A stretch of 64,000 nucleotides of DNA. Source: Saccharothrix sp. NRRL B-16314. GTDB taxonomy: Bacteria > Actinomycetota > Actinomycetes > Mycobacteriales > Pseudonocardiaceae. Shown in pieces: positions 49,712 through 60,153 of the stretch. The translations under genes and the position numbers were made by a program. A model generated the notes under the pieces. That model did not search any database, was not told where the DNA came from, and worked only from the letters and a program-made list of their open reading frames with translations. Location: positions 1 through 64,000 of the forward strand of contig NZ_JNXC01000023.1 of the NCBI RefSeq assembly GCF_000716595.1, in the 5' to 3' direction. Within the stretch, counting starts at the first letter, position 1; each line of letters opens with the position of its first letter.

Positions 49712-51490
49712 ATGTCTCGACACCGCGCGCTGCGGACGAAGGTGCGGCGCGGCATCGCGAAGTGGCCGGTCGCCATCGTCGGCCTGGTCGCCCTGCTGGT
49801 GCTCGGCTGGCTCGGGTGGAGCTGGGTCGGTGGCATCGTGGAGCGCCGTGCCGCGGCACAGGCGGGCGACTGCGACGAGGGCCAGGCGCTGCTCAGGGTC
49901 GCGTCGACGCCGAGCATCGCCGAGGCGGTCAAGCAGGTCGCCGAGGCGTGGAGCAGGCAGCGGCCCGTCGTCTACGACCACTGCATCCAGATCGAGGTGC
50001 AGTCGGTCGACTCCGAGGTCGTGCTGGCCGGCCTCACCCAGGGCTGGGACGAGGGCGCGCTCGGCGCGCGACCGCACGCGTGGGTCACCGACTCGATGCT
50101 GTGGGCGAACCGGCTCGGCGCGCAGGACGCGAGCCTGCTCGGCGCGGCGCCCGAGTCCATCGCGACGAGCCCCGTGGTGCTCGCGATGCACCAGGAACCG
50201 GCGCAGGCGGTGCAGTCCGGCGCCGGGTTCCGCTGGACCGAGCTGCCGGACCTGGCCGGCACGGCGGACGGCTGGGGCAAATTCGGCAAGCCCGAGTGGG
50301 GCGCGTTCACGGTCGCCATGCCGGACCCGGCGACGAACGCGGCCACCGCGATGGCCGTGCAGTCGGCGTTGGCGGGCGCGAGCCCCGAGGCCAAGGGCCC
50401 GGTCACCACCGAGATGCTGGCGCTCGACCCGGTGAAGACCACGATGGCGAGGCTGACGGCCGCCAAGCCGGGGCAGACGCCCGCCGGCACGGTGGAGGCG
50501 TTGACGCTGCTGGCCGCCGACCCGGCGGTGAACGCGGCCGGGTTCAGCGCGGTCCCCGTGTTCGAGGTGGATCTGTACCGGCACAACACCGGCAAGGACG
50601 GCGGTACGCCCGCACAGCCCCTGTACGGGGTGGCGACGGGCGGGCCGACGCCGACCGCGGACTTCCCGTTCGTGCCGTTGGCGGGCGACTGGGTCGGCGA
50701 GGCCCAGGTGCGCGCGGCGCAGGCGTTCCGGGAGTTCTTGCAGGGCGACGACCAGCAGAAGACGCTGGCCGCCGCCGGCCTGCGGGTCGAGGCCACCACC
50801 GAGCGGCCCAAGCCGTCGCCCGGCGTCCGGTGGGCCGCGGTGACGGACATGCTCGCGCCCGCGGACGCCAACACCACCCAGCAGATCTCGGCGGCGTGGG
50901 CGACCGCGGACGACGGCCAGGTGGTCACCGTGCTGGTGGACACGTCGAAGTCGATGGAGGAACCCGGCGGCGACGGTCGCAGCCGGATGGAGTGGGTGAA
51001 GCAGGCGCTGTCCGGTCAGGTCAACCGGTCGGTGTCCGGGTCGCTCGGGCTGTGGGAGTTCTCCATGCAGCTCGAAGGCGACAAGCCTTACCGGCAGCTG
51101 GTGGCCACCGGTCCGGTCGCCGGGCAGCGGCAGGCGCTGCTGGACGGCGTGGGGAAGCTGGAGCCGCGCAGCGCGACCCAGCTGTACACCAGCGTGCTCG
51201 CGCTGTACGAGCGGATGCTGGCGGACTACCAGGACGGCAAGCGGAACCGGATCGTGGTGCTCACCGACGGGGTGAACGACGGCGGGCTGACGTTCGAGGA
51301 GCTGACGTCGCGGCTCGCGTCGGCGAAGCAGCCGGGCAAGGACATCGTGATCAGCGTCATCGCGATCGGGCCGGACCCGGAACGGGAGCCGCTGACCGAA
51401 CTGGCCCGCTCCACCGGCGGCACGCTGTCGGTGGTCGAGGACGGTCGAGGCGTGGACGCCGCCCTCGCCCAGCTCCTCTCCGCCGCCTGA
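49712..51490 (+). CDS. Membrane-anchored substrate-binding / von Willebrand A fusion protein
   Basis: A 592-residue protein with one N-terminal membrane helix (WPVAIVGLVALLVLGWLGWSW, about residues 18-38). Outside there is a periplasmic-binding-like domain (about 50-380; LLRVASTPSIAEAVKQVAEA, VTDSMLWANRLG, FREFLQGDDQQKTLAAAGLR), followed by a VWA domain (about 400-592). The MIDAS metal site DxSxS is complete: DTSKS at 410-414, with IVVLTDGVND later. The architecture is a known actinomycete type. It probably captures a ligand or protein partner at the surface through metal-dependent adhesion. No transporter gene is adjacent. Confidence 0.88.
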   Translation: MSRHRALRTKVRRGIAKWPVAIVGLVALLVLGWLGWSWVGGIVERRAAAQAGDCDEGQALLRVASTPSIAEAVKQVAEAWSRQRPVVYDHCIQIEVQSVDSEVVLAGLTQGWDEGALGARPHAWVTDSMLWANRLGAQDASLLGAAPESIATSPVVLAMHQEPAQAVQSGAGFRWTELPDLAGTADGWGKFGKPEWGAFTVAMPDPATNAATAMAVQSALAGASPEAKGPVTTEMLALDPVKTTMARLTAAKPGQTPAGTVEALTLLAADPAVNAAGFSAVPVFEVDLYRHNTGKDGGTPAQPLYGVATGGPTPTADFPFVPLAGDWVGEAQVRAAQAFREFLQGDDQQKTLAAAGLRVEATTERPKPSPGVRWAAVTDMLAPADANTTQQISAAWATADDGQVVTVLVDTSKSMEEPGGDGRSRMEWVKQALSGQVNRSVSGSLGLWEFSMQLEGDKPYRQLVATGPVAGQRQALLDGVGKLEPRSATQLYTSVLALYERMLADYQDGKRNRIVVLTDGVNDGGLTFEELTSRLASAKQPGKDIVISVIAIGPDPEREPLTELARSTGGTLSVVEDGRGVDAALAQLLSAA

Positions 51491-51500
51491 CCCGCACCGG

Positions 51501-52466
51501 CTACACCGTCACGACGACCTTGCCGCGCGCGTGGCCTTCCGCGACGTGCGCGAGCGCTTCGGCGGCGTCGCCCCTCGGGTAGGTGCGGCCGACCACCGGC
51601 GTGAGCTGCCCGGCGTCGACCAGTCCGGCGAGCGCGACCAGGTTCTCCAGGCGCGCTTGGGCGATGAAGGGCTTCACGCGGTGCCGCACGAACAGCGAGA
51701 GCAGCATCGCCTGGAGCACCCGCTTCGCGCCGCCGAGCCACCGGCCGCGCCCACCGCTGTTGGGCACGAGCGTGCCGCGCGGCGTGAGGACCTTCCGGAG
51801 CGCGGACAGCGAGTGGTTGCCCACGTTGTCCAGGACGAGGTCGTACCGCTCGTCGCCGCGGGTGAAGTCCGACCGGGAGTAGTCGATCACGTGGTCCGCG
51901 CCGAGGGACCGGACCAGCTCGACGTTGCCCGGTCCGCACACCCCGGTCACCTCCGCGCCGAACGCCTTCGCGATCTGCACGGCGAACGTCCCGATCCCGC
52001 CGGAAGCACCGTTGACCAGGATCTTCTGCCCCGCTCCGACCTGGCCGTGGTCGCGCAAGGCCTGCAACGCGGTGTACCCGGCCAGCGGCACGGCGGCGGC
52101 CTGCTCGAACGTGAGGCCGTCCGGTTTGCGCAGCAGCGCGCCTTCCTTGGCGGTCGCGTACTCGGCCAGCGAGCCCTCGCACCAGCCGAACACGTCGTCA
52201 CCGGGCGCGAACCCGGTCACGTTGCGGCCGACCGCCTCGACCCTGCCGGCCACGTCCGTGCCGCGGATCTTCGCCTTCGGCCTTCTCAGCCCGTAACCCG
52301 CCATCCGCAGCACGTAGGGGGTGCCGGTCATGATGTACCAGTCGGCGATGTTGAGACCCGCCGCGTGCACCTTGACCAGCACTTCGTCGTCGCCGACCAG
52401 CGGCCGGTCGACGTCGCGGAACTCCATCACGTCGGTGCCGTACTCGTCCTGCTCGATCGCTTTCAT
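51501..52466 (-). CDS. NAD(P)-dependent MDR-family dehydrogenase/reductase
   Basis: A 321-residue quinone-oxidoreductase-like enzyme without zinc ligands. The domain order is the GroES-like part (HAAGLNIADWYIMTGTPYVL, RGTDVAGRVEAVG), then Rossmann fold (ILVNGASGGIGTFAVQIAKA), then the reductase tail (VVGRTYPRGDAAEALAHVAE). Two starts are possible: a GTG at 52472 that overlaps the upstream stop, or this ATG, which has GGAG five bases before it. It is the last gene of an operon with an ArsR regulator and a small membrane protein, so the ArsR palindrome probably controls it. Confidence 0.88.
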   Translation of the reverse strand: MKAIEQDEYGTDVMEFRDVDRPLVGDDEVLVKVHAAGLNIADWYIMTGTPYVLRMAGYGLRRPKAKIRGTDVAGRVEAVGRNVTGFAPGDDVFGWCEGSLAEYATAKEGALLRKPDGLTFEQAAAVPLAGYTALQALRDHGQVGAGQKILVNGASGGIGTFAVQIAKAFGAEVTGVCGPGNVELVRSLGADHVIDYSRSDFTRGDERYDLVLDNVGNHSLSALRKVLTPRGTLVPNSGGRGRWLGGAKRVLQAMLLSLFVRHRVKPFIAQARLENLVALAGLVDAGQLTPVVGRTYPRGDAAEALAHVAEGHARGKVVVTV

Positions 52467-52468
52467 GG

Positions 52469-52744
52469 TCACTCCACCGTTCTGAGGATGTGCTCGACGG
52501 ACGCGGTGCGGGTGCGCAGGTCGGCCAGGTCCGCCGCGGTGCGCTGCTGCACGTCGAGGGTGTTCTCGGCCAGCTGCTCGTAGCGCCGGACGAGCTGGCG
52601 CAGCCCTTCGGCCTGCTCGGCGCCGATCTTCGCCTTGCGGGTCTCCAGGAAGCTGTTGAGCAGGAACATCACGAAGACCAGGACCAGGAACAGGACGCCG
52701 ACCGTGAGGATCGCGCCGGGCCAGGTCGTCTCGCTGAAATCCAT
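52469..52744 (-). CDS. Small membrane protein with coiled coil
   Basis: A 91-residue protein. One transmembrane helix (AILTVGVLFLVLVFVMFLL, about residues 11-29) is followed by an amphipathic helix with heptad-like spacing (FLETRKAKIGAEQAEGLRQL to LADLRTRTASVEHIL). The ATG shares one base with the stop of the ArsR gene (TGATG), and its own stop overlaps the region of the next start, so it is the middle gene of a tight three-gene operon. No family is recognised. It could tether or modulate a partner at the membrane. Confidence 0.78.
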   Translation of the reverse strand: MDFSETTWPGAILTVGVLFLVLVFVMFLLNSFLETRKAKIGAEQAEGLRQLVRRYEQLAENTLDVQQRTAADLADLRTRTASVEHILRTVE

Positions 52745-53094
52745 CACGAACGCTCCTCGCGGGCCGGACCGCGGTGCGGGTCCGGCGTGGTCAGGGTCGG
52801 GACCGCCGCGGCCAGCGCCGCCGGGGTCAGGGTGAAGTCGAAGTCCGCGACCTCGAAGTACTTCATGGCCTTGCCGTCGTCGGACAGCTCCAGGCTGCCG
52901 ACGACCAGACCGGCCGCTTCCAGCCGTTGCAGGTGCATGTGGAGCAGCGGCCGGCTGACGCCGATCACGCGGGCGAGGTTGCTCACGTAGTCCCGTCCGC
53001 CCGCCAGCGTGGCGACGATGCGCAGCCTCAGGGGGTTGGACAACGCGGCCAGCACCTCGACCAGCTCGTCGCCGGTCGGCCGGGTGCCCGTCAT
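52744..53094 (-). CDS. ArsR-type winged-helix repressor
   Basis: A 116-residue regulator. The HTH runs LAALSNPLRLRIVATLAGGR, then YVSNLARVIGVSRPLLHMHL and AAGLVVGSLELSDDGKAMKYF. There is no metal-binding ELCVCDL motif, so it is not a classic metal sensor. AAGGAG lies six bases before the ATG. A 26-bp inverted repeat starting 11 bp upstream is probably its own operator. It heads an operon with the small membrane protein and the MDR dehydrogenase. Confidence 0.9.
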   Translation of the reverse strand: MTGTRPTGDELVEVLAALSNPLRLRIVATLAGGRDYVSNLARVIGVSRPLLHMHLQRLEAAGLVVGSLELSDDGKAMKYFEVADFDFTLTPAALAAAVPTLTTPDPHRGPAREERS

Positions 53095-53104
53095 GTCGCT
53101 CCTT

Positions 53105-53130
53105 CACGTGTAAGAATTCTCTTACACGTG
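53105..53130. promoter_or_regulatory. Inverted repeat upstream of the ArsR operon, candidate operator
   Basis: Ten-base arms CACGTGTAAG and CTTACACGTG, perfectly complementary, separated by six bases, 11-36 bp before the ArsR ATG. This is where a repressor would block its own promoter. Confidence 0.75.
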
Positions 53131-53145
53131 TCAGGCTAGCACGGT

Positions 53146-54108
53146 TTACCGGTCGTAGACGGCGGCCATGGCGGCGATCCGGGCGACGACGCGTTCCCGC
53201 AGCTCCGGCGGGTCCAGCACCTCGACGTCGGGGCCGAGCCGGAGCAGGTCCACCAGGGCGTGGTCCAGCGACTCGACCGGCACCCGCACGGTCGTCCACT
53301 CGCCCCGCGGTTCGACGTCCGCCAGTTCCCGGGCGGCGACGAGGCTCAGCAGGACGCGGGCGGCCTTGAGCCCGTCCGGTGTGAGCCGGACCGTCACGCG
53401 CATCGGGTACATGCGCTCCTCGAACCGCTCCGACCAGCCCTGCCAGTACTCGGCGAGGTCGAACCCGTCGGGGCGGTCGAACGGCTCGTCCGACGGGGTC
53501 AGCTCCAGCACGCGTGACACGCGGTACGTGCGCAGGTCGTCGTCCGATCGCGCGACGAGGTACCAGGTGCCCGCCTTGAGCACGAGCCCCAGCGGCTCGA
53601 CCGTCCGCTCCACCTCCACCTGCGCCCACCGGACGTACCGGATGCGGAGTCGGCGTTGCTGCCACACGGCCTCCGCGATGGTGGCGACGTGCGGCGTGCC
53701 CTCGTTGCCGCGGAACCAGCCGGGCGCGTCCAGGTGGAACCTCTCCCCCACCCGCGCGGCACGCGACCGCAGCTCCGGCGGCAGCGCGGCGAGCACCTTG
53801 AGCTGGGTCGCCGCCACCACCGCGCCCAGGCCGAGTTCGGCGGCCGGTCCGGGCAGCCCGGCCAGGAACAGCGAGTCGGCCTCGGCGGCGGTCAGGCCGG
53901 TGAGCCGGGTCCGGTAGCCGTCGACCAGCTGGTAGCCGCCCGCCGGGCCGCGGTCGGCGTACACGGGGACGCCGGAGGCGCTGAGCGCGTCGACGTCCCG
54001 GTAGACGGTGCGGATCGAGACTTCCAGCTCGTCCGCCAACTCCCGAGCCGTCATCCGACCGCGTGACTGGAGCAGGAGAAGCAGGGACAACAAGCGGCTC
54101 GCGCGCAT
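53146..54108 (-). CDS. WYL-domain DeoR/HTH_11-type regulator
   Basis: A 320-residue transcription factor. The N-terminal HTH_11 is RLLSLLLLLQSRGRMTAREL, then ELEVSIRTVYRDVDALSASG. The WYL domain follows (AGTWYLVARSDDDLRTYRVS, about residues 180-200), with a C-terminal WCX-like extension (RVTVRLTPDGLKAARVL). WYL domains are thought to sense nucleotides or other ligands. It is divergent, across 53 bp, from a DUF3224 gene, the usual partner, with a short inverted repeat between them. Confidence 0.92.
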   Translation of the reverse strand: MRASRLLSLLLLLQSRGRMTARELADELEVSIRTVYRDVDALSASGVPVYADRGPAGGYQLVDGYRTRLTGLTAAEADSLFLAGLPGPAAELGLGAVVAATQLKVLAALPPELRSRAARVGERFHLDAPGWFRGNEGTPHVATIAEAVWQQRRLRIRYVRWAQVEVERTVEPLGLVLKAGTWYLVARSDDDLRTYRVSRVLELTPSDEPFDRPDGFDLAEYWQGWSERFEERMYPMRVTVRLTPDGLKAARVLLSLVAARELADVEPRGEWTTVRVPVESLDHALVDLLRLGPDVEVLDPPELRERVVARIAAMAAVYDR

Positions 54109-54120
54109 ACCGCCATCCTT

Positions 54121-54139
54121 CCTGACAACACCTGTCAGG
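54121..54139. promoter_or_regulatory. Inverted repeat between WYL regulator and DUF3224 gene
   Basis: CCTGACA, five bases, TGTCAGG, midway in the 53-bp divergent gap. It is a likely WYL operator that controls both genes. Confidence 0.65.
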
Positions 54140-54161
54140 TATGCCCGGCACGATTCCCGGC

Positions 54162-54563
54162 ATGACGACAGTGATCGCGAACGCGGAAATGAAGAGCTGG
54201 GACGAGAACACCTGGGACGGGAAGCGGTACGACGAGGTGAGCGGCCCGAAGCAGACGGCGGGCGGCATGACCGTCGCGTACAGCGGCGGCCTGGAGGCGA
54301 CCGGCGACATGCGGTTCGTCATGGCGTATCCGGACGACAAGTCGTGCGTGTCGACCGGGTACGAGGTCGTGACGGGCGTCCTCGACGGCCGCCGGGGCAG
54401 CTTCGTCCTGCACCACGTCGGCGGCTTCCGTGACGGCGTAGCGGACGCCACCGTCACCATCGTCTCCGCCACCGACGCCCTGACCGGCCTCACCGGCAGC
54501 GGGCGGATCACGTGGGCACAGGGCGAACCGGGGCGGTTGGAGCTGGACTACGACATCACCTGA
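54162..54563 (+). CDS. DUF3224-family protein
   Basis: A 133-residue small beta-barrel protein. The opening MTTVIANAEMKSWDENTWDG, the middle GSFVLHHVGGF and the closing LDYDIT are typical of DUF3224 (allene-oxide-cyclase-like barrel). An ATG seven codons upstream exists, but family members begin here. It is divergent from a WYL-type regulator, the standing partner of this family. The function is unknown; small-ligand binding is plausible. Confidence 0.88.
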   Translation: MTTVIANAEMKSWDENTWDGKRYDEVSGPKQTAGGMTVAYSGGLEATGDMRFVMAYPDDKSCVSTGYEVVTGVLDGRRGSFVLHHVGGFRDGVADATVTIVSATDALTGLTGSGRITWAQGEPGRLELDYDIT

Positions 54564-54565
54564 TC

Positions 54566-54586
54566 GAGGCGTCGATTCGACGCCTC
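54566..54586 (+). terminator. Hairpin just after DUF3224
   Basis: Ten-base perfect arms GAGGCGTCGA and TCGACGCCTC around one base, two bp after the stop. It also lies 20 bp before the next start, so an operator role is possible. Confidence 0.5.
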
Positions 54587-54606
54587 AGTGCGGTACCGTG
54601 AAGGCC

Positions 54607-55407
54607 ATGAGAGCACCAGTCGAGTGGCCGATAGCGAGCCGGGAGGCGCTGGTCCGGGCCTTCCAGCCAGGGGGCGACGAGACGAGCGAAGCCCCGTACC
54701 GCACGCTGCGCAGGAACCACTGCGCGACCGAGGGCCTGTCCGTGCGCCTCCGTGGTGGCGGCCGGCTACAGGGCCAGGTGCGGTTCTTCAGCAGGCTCAA
54801 CGTCCGGGCCGCGGAGTGCGCCAGGCTCGGCCGCTTCGAGCAGGCGGCGGAGTTGGCGGACGCGGCGCGAGAGCTGGAGACCGGCGAGATCTTCCAGCGC
54901 CTGGCCGACCACTTCGCGGAGTTGCCCAGGGACGCGGTGACCGCGACGGTGGCCGGTGAGCTGCTGCCGGAATTGAACGTCAACCTGGTCCGCGCGGCGG
55001 CTGAGGCAACCAGGGCGGCGGAGCCGCCACGGACCGAGGCGTACCACTCACCGGTCGAGCAGGCGCTGGCGCAGATGCTGATCCACCACGGGCACGTGTC
55101 CGAGCTACACCTGCACACCGCTCGGGTCAGACTCCGCGGGGACAACAGCGAAATCCTCCTGCCCCGGCCGCTGCTCCACGGTGTGCACCGCGACTACCTC
55201 GGCGGTCCGGTGGTCGTCAGGACAGAGCTGTCGCGGAACCGGGCGATGGTCGAGGTGGTGCCGGGCATCGACCTCGACCCCGCGCCCTACTCACCCGTCG
55301 ACCGGACGGATCGGCGGACCGTCGCGATCACCGAGGAGGACGCCGACCGTCTTTCCGGCACCGCTGCGCCGCTGTTCGTCCCGGTCCCGGTGGTCATCCA
55401 CGAATGA
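54607..55407 (+). CDS. Hypothetical protein, unknown function
   Basis: A 266-residue protein that I do not recognise. Residues about 60-130 are helical (LNVRAAECARLGRFEQAAEL, a TPR-like look); the second half is beta-rich with VRLRGDNSEILL and VVVRTELSRNRAMVEVVPG. No signal peptide or metal motif is seen. TACCGT ends seven bases before the ATG, which indicates a leaderless message and fixes the start over a GTG nine bases earlier. Its stop overlaps the ATG of the frameshifted GNAT gene (ATGA), so the two once formed a coupled pair. Confidence 0.7.
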   Translation: MRAPVEWPIASREALVRAFQPGGDETSEAPYRTLRRNHCATEGLSVRLRGGGRLQGQVRFFSRLNVRAAECARLGRFEQAAELADAARELETGEIFQRLADHFAELPRDAVTATVAGELLPELNVNLVRAAAEATRAAEPPRTEAYHSPVEQALAQMLIHHGHVSELHLHTARVRLRGDNSEILLPRPLLHGVHRDYLGGPVVVRTELSRNRAMVEVVPGIDLDPAPYSPVDRTDRRTVAITEEDADRLSGTAAPLFVPVPVVIHE

Positions 55408-55935
55408 GAGCGCAGGAGTGGCACGTCCGGTCGGCGTACGCGGAGGACGCGGGCTTGGTTCAGGAATTTCGGTGGTGAGGCCTGGCAACAGGAAGTGGAG
55501 CGATTCGTGTGCCATGACTCGCTCAGCTGGGGGCTCGACCCCCACGCGGTCGCTGCCGATCCGCGCGTCCCGCTGCTCACCGCGCCGTCCGACGAGTTGA
55601 TCGGGGTCGCGGCACACGAGCACGCTGCGCTCGTCGCCGCCGACGGTCGGCGGATCGAGGCGGCGAAGCTTTACGTCATCGCGTTCAGCCTGTCGTGGCA
55701 GGGCAGACGCTTCGAGTCCGGAACACGCGCGTCCGACGTGCTGATGTCGGCTGCCCTGACCGACATCAGTGCGCGGAGGCCACCGCGTGACGCCCGGGTC
55801 TACGCGGTGGTGCACGAGAAGAATTTGTGCAGCCTGGCTGTGCTGCGACGCTTCGGCCTCACCGAGGAGATGAGCAGACCGGCCGAGTCCTACCGCAGGG
55901 TCATCAGCCCGGCTTTGTCATCAGTCCGGCCCTGA
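55404..55935 (+). pseudogene. GNAT acetyltransferase, frameshifted
   Basis: The ATG that overlaps the upstream stop opens a frame reading MRAQEWHVRSAYAEDAGLVQ, a typical GNAT N-terminus, but it hits TGA after 24 codons. A frame shifted by +1 resumes at once with GGEAWQQEVERFVCHDSL and continues for about 150 residues to VHEKNLCSLAVLRRFGLTEE, the GNAT acetyl-CoA/C-terminal region. The join falls near 55470, where one extra base (or two missing bases) would explain the break. The rest is uninterrupted, so the damage is recent, is a sequencing error, or is bypassed by frameshifting. Confidence 0.75.
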
Positions 55936-55964
55936 CTGCGAGGCGTGGGCTCGCAGCCAGGGCC
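55928..55964. terminator. Bidirectional terminator between GNAT and gcvP
   Basis: Arms GGCCCTG-A-CTGCGAG and CTCGCAG-C-CAGGGCC with one mismatch and a seven-base loop, overlapping the GNAT stop and 11 bp from the convergent gcvP stop. Confidence 0.8.
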
Positions 55965-55974
55965 GAACGACTGA

Positions 55975-58863
<2,889 letters not shown>

Positions 58864-58904
58864 GTGATGCGCCTCCAGGGTGGGCTACGGACACACTTCT
58901 GCCG

Positions 58905-59104
58905 TGCCCTCCCCCTCTGTCTCTGCCCGATGTGCGGGCGCCTGAGAGCTTCACCCTCGCGGGCTTGCACCGTCGGCGGGGTCATGGCCGGTGAGGCCTG
59001 ACCCGCTTTCCAGAGGCGTCTCACCCGCGCGGTCCTTGCGCCTGAGAGGTTCCGGGGAGGATTTGCTCCTTCGGCGCCGAGACTGGCTCGGACTCTCCCG
59101 CGCG
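58905..59104 (-). promoter_or_regulatory. Tandem glycine riboswitch in the gcvP leader
   Basis: Read on the minus strand, the leader shows two glycine aptamers in series. The first contains GGCGCCGAAGGAGCAA, CTCTCAGGCGCAAGGACC and GCCTCTGGAAAG. The second contains GACGGTGCAAGCC, AGGGTGAAGCTCTCAGGC and GACAGAGGGGGAG. These are hallmark conserved blocks of the class. About 40 bases separate the second aptamer from the gcvP ATG and must hold the expression platform. Glycine binding should turn gcvP on. Confidence 0.95.
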
Positions 59105-59379
59105 GGTTGAAGCGACTACGCGCGAAACGATACCTCGCGGTCGCGTCCGTGGTATCGCCGCGCGACGGGGATCTCAACCGGTGTTCGCCGGGGTTGCCGG
59201 CCGGAGCCGCCGATGGGGCCGGTCCCAGCCGAGGCCGGTGGTACCGCCGCCCGACGGATCTCGCCTGAGGTCGGGCGGGATTGCCTCCGGAGGTCGATCC
59301 CGGCTCGCCCTGTCTCCACCTGCCCGGTCCTGACTGAGTCGATCCCGACTTGGTCGGTCCCGGCTCGCTCAGTCCCAGC
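59105..59379. other. 275-bp gap upstream of the riboswitch
   Basis: It contains the gcvP promoter, which I cannot pinpoint, and on its right (59335-59420) degenerate CTCGCTCAGTCCC / CTCACTCGGTTCC units leading into the 15-bp array. No gene is supported. Confidence 0.5.
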
Positions 59380-59988
59380 TCACTCGGTTCCGGCTCTCTC
59401 AGTCCTGGGCTCGCTCAGTCCCGACCAGCTTGTGCTCTGCCGGCTTGGGCTCTGCCGGCTTGGGCTCTGCCGGCTTGGGCTCAGCCGGCTTGGGCTCAGC
59501 CGGCTTGGGCTCAGCCGGCTTGGGCTCAGCCGGCTTGGGCTCAGCCGGCTTGGGCTCAGCCGGAACACGCCCTGGCCGCCTTGGAGCAGGTCCACCACCT
59601 CCTCCGGCGAGGTGCACTCGTAGACGGTGGTGCCGTCGCTGAACAGCGTGATCCGGGCCAGGTCCTGCACGCCGCGTCGGCGCAGGTGGTCGACCGCGAC
59701 CCGGATGTTCTGCAACGAGACACCGGTGTCCAGGAGTCTCTTGACCACTTTGAGGACCAGGATGTCCTTGAACGAGTAGAGCCGTTGACTCCCCGAGCCG
59801 TGGGCACTCCTTATCGTCGGGTTGACCAGCCCCGTGCGTGCCCAGTAGTCCAGCTGGCGGTAGGTGATTCCCGCGATCTGGCACGCGGCGGGGCCGCGGT
59901 ACCCGACGAGTTCGTCCGGCAGCGAGGAGTCCGGGAACAGCTCGCCCTGTTCACCGGATCCGGCCCGGATGGGCGCTTCCTCGACCAC
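59380..59988 (-). CDS. MerR-family regulator, Rv1830 (ResR/McdR)-like, with repeat-encoded tail
   Basis: A 202-residue MerR-type DNA-binding protein. The HTH and wing are residues 25-95 (GYRGPAACQIAGITYRQLDY, RLYSFKDILVLKVVKRLLDT), and the core continues through LARITLFSDGTTVYECTSPE to LLQGGQGVF. Up to there it parallels Rv1830, a regulator tied to cell division and growth in mycobacteria. Then the normal C-terminus is replaced by six RLSPS and three RQS(P/T)S pentapeptides and a short Ser/Glu-rich end, encoded by nine 15-bp repeats. The start is a GTG with GGGAGG five bases upstream. An inverted repeat 145-165 bp upstream may be its operator. Confidence 0.9.
   Translation of the reverse strand: MVEEAPIRAGSGEQGELFPDSSLPDELVGYRGPAACQIAGITYRQLDYWARTGLVNPTIRSAHGSGSQRLYSFKDILVLKVVKRLLDTGVSLQNIRVAVDHLRRRGVQDLARITLFSDGTTVYECTSPEEVVDLLQGGQGVFRLSPSRLSPSRLSPSRLSPSRLSPSRLSPSRQSPSRQSPSRQSTSWSGLSEPRTERAGTE
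59429..59563. repeat. Nine perfect-length tandem copies of a 15-bp unit
   Basis: CTTGGGCTCAGCCGG (six copies), preceded by two CTTGGGCTCTGCCGG and one CTTGTGCTCTGCCGG; the total is 135 bp with no indels. It lies in the 3' coding end of the MerR gene and stays open in several frames on both strands. Confidence 0.97.
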
Positions 59989-60132
59989 GCCTGCCTCCCC
60001 TCGGTCCGGTCACGACGACCGGCGACCAACGTGAAGCCGCCGCGGTGCTGAAATCACACCGTGGCAATTCACCTGAGTTCGACGGTAAGACCGCCTAGGG
60101 GGCAGGTCAACGCGACGCGCTGGGCGTGTCTG

Positions 60133-60153
60133 ACCTCAACCTCAGGTTGAGGT
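60133..60153. promoter_or_regulatory. MerR-type inverted repeat upstream of the Rv1830-like gene
   Basis: Ten-base arms ACCTCAACCT and AGGTTGAGGT are perfectly complementary around a single base, followed by a further GAGG. The spacing and sequence style fit a MerR dimer site, possibly autoregulatory. Confidence 0.55.

Noticed and set aside
59350..60051. Plus-strand frame with repeated AWAQP pentapeptides over the 15-bp array
   Set aside because: The array is open in several frames. Only the minus-strand frame continues a real MerR protein with a good start.
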